IMG/VR virus record: IMGVR_UViG_3300025093_000068
Span: 1 to 32,748 of that record
Length of the DNA stretch: 32,748 nt
Reading direction: 5' to 3' (one strand)
Origin: a virus
Position 1 is the first letter of the stretch. Each line of letters starts with the position of its first letter. The notes beneath the pieces are model-generated. The model was not told where the DNA came from, did no database searches, and worked only from the letters and a program-made list of their open reading frames with translations. Shown here one piece after another: positions 32,403 through 32,748 of the stretch. A program made the position numbers and the translations under genes.

Positions 32403-32748
32403 AAAACGATTATTAGTTAAACCAGCAGCAGCACCAGGAGGATTAGTACCGAGTGAACACTTTGGAGTAGTATTATACGAAGGAGATGGTGCATTATCAC
32501 ATTCTATTAACGGAGGTAAGTTTGGTGCAGCAGGGTATTTTACAAATGCAGGTGTTGTTACAATCCCAAGTAGTGTTATAGATACTAATAAGCATAGTTT
32601 ATCTGTTTGGTTTAATACAGGTTCAACAAGTGGCACACAAACTGTATTTGAATTTAATACAGGAAACAGAATAATATTTAGAGCAGCATCAACTGATTCT
32701 AATAAAGCTAATTTTGGTGGTGGAGGTTGGTTTGATCACGGTATATCT
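32392..32748 (+). CDS. LamG-domain protein, N-terminal part (cut by window edge)
   Basis: An open frame from ATG at 32392 to the last base (119 residues visible). A short basic start (M-S-L-R-K-R-L-L-V-K-P) and Ala/Pro-rich stretch are followed by the first half of a LamG-type domain (A-L-S-H-S-I-N-G-G-K-F-G-A-A-G-Y-F, then L-S-V-W-F-N-T-G). The frame is complete at the right edge and would read on into base 1 in the frame of the left-hand LamG gene, if the map is circular. It overlaps the fibre-associated gene by 11 nt. Confidence 0.75.
   Translation, partial: MSLRKRLLVKPAAAPGGLVPSEHFGVVLYEGDGALSHSINGGKFGAAGYFTNAGVVTIPSSVIDTNKHSLSVWFNTGSTSGTQTVFEFNTGNRIIFRAASTDSNKANFGGGGWFDHGIS

Noticed and set aside
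1-32748. CRISPR array, tRNA genes, integrase or transposase
   Set aside because: No spaced direct repeats, cloverleaf-like stretch or recombinase motif was found by reading; tandem repeats seen are inside genes or are the 15-bp array.

Overview
The window reads as about 33 kb of a tailed double-stranded DNA phage (siphovirus-like) that infects a member of the Bacteroidota, most likely a marine flavobacterium. The base composition is very AT-rich. Genes are tightly packed and nearly all on the + strand, with ATGA or taATG start/stop overlaps. I see no Shine-Dalgarno sequences; A/T-rich leaders sit in front of starts instead, as is usual in Bacteroidota. Many proteins match, from memory, sets that recur in flavobacterial phages. 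LamG and DUF7483-type adhesion domains at both ends point to a marine virus. No rRNA, tRNA, CRISPR, insertion sequence, integrase or recognisable repressor was seen, so a lytic phage is the simplest reading, although the genome may be incomplete here.

Layout. 1-3369: 3' part of a giant LamG/DUF7483 appendage protein. 3371-4566: lysis block with two small membrane proteins, an M15 peptidase endolysin and a holin-like protein. 4567-4626: four tandem 15-bp AT-rich repeats, a possible origin or operator. 4646-10995: early/replication block with a NinG-like HNH nuclease, a protein with an SSB-like C-terminal tip, a RecA-fold helicase, a sigma-like factor followed by two conserved Cys-containing small proteins, a PD-(D/E)XK-like protein, a dATP/dGTP diphosphohydrolase-like protein, a DNA methyltransferase, a RecB-type exonuclease and a DnaA-domain-IV-like protein. 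11046-12587: small basic protein and terminase subunits. 12577-12800: the only convincing minus-strand gene and an A/T-rich divergent promoter region. 12801-22183: two small genes, then the tail genes, including a tail-assembly chaperone pair with a likely -1 programmed frameshift, a tail terminator candidate, a gp10-like protein, a 1,424-residue hub/tip protein with FN3 repeats and a tape measure. 22214-28477: head genes (XkdF-like protease, scaffold, major capsid protein, portal, connector) with the major tail protein embedded. 28474-32748: tail fibre, two paralogous fibre-associated proteins, and the start of another LamG protein cut by the right edge.

How it works together. The early block would supply transcription control, replication and recombination functions, drawing on host polymerase because no DNA polymerase or primase is in the window. 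Terminators at about 13148, 25051 and 25703 divide the structural transcripts, isolating the capsid and major tail genes as high-output units. The lysis block beside the LamG protein would act last. No gene-free stretch longer than 300 bases exists; the longest apparent gap (12588-12800) holds the minus-strand gene. The left and right edges both lie in LamG-type coding sequence, and could be two ends of one gene on a circular map, but a direct join would leave a LamG domain truncated.
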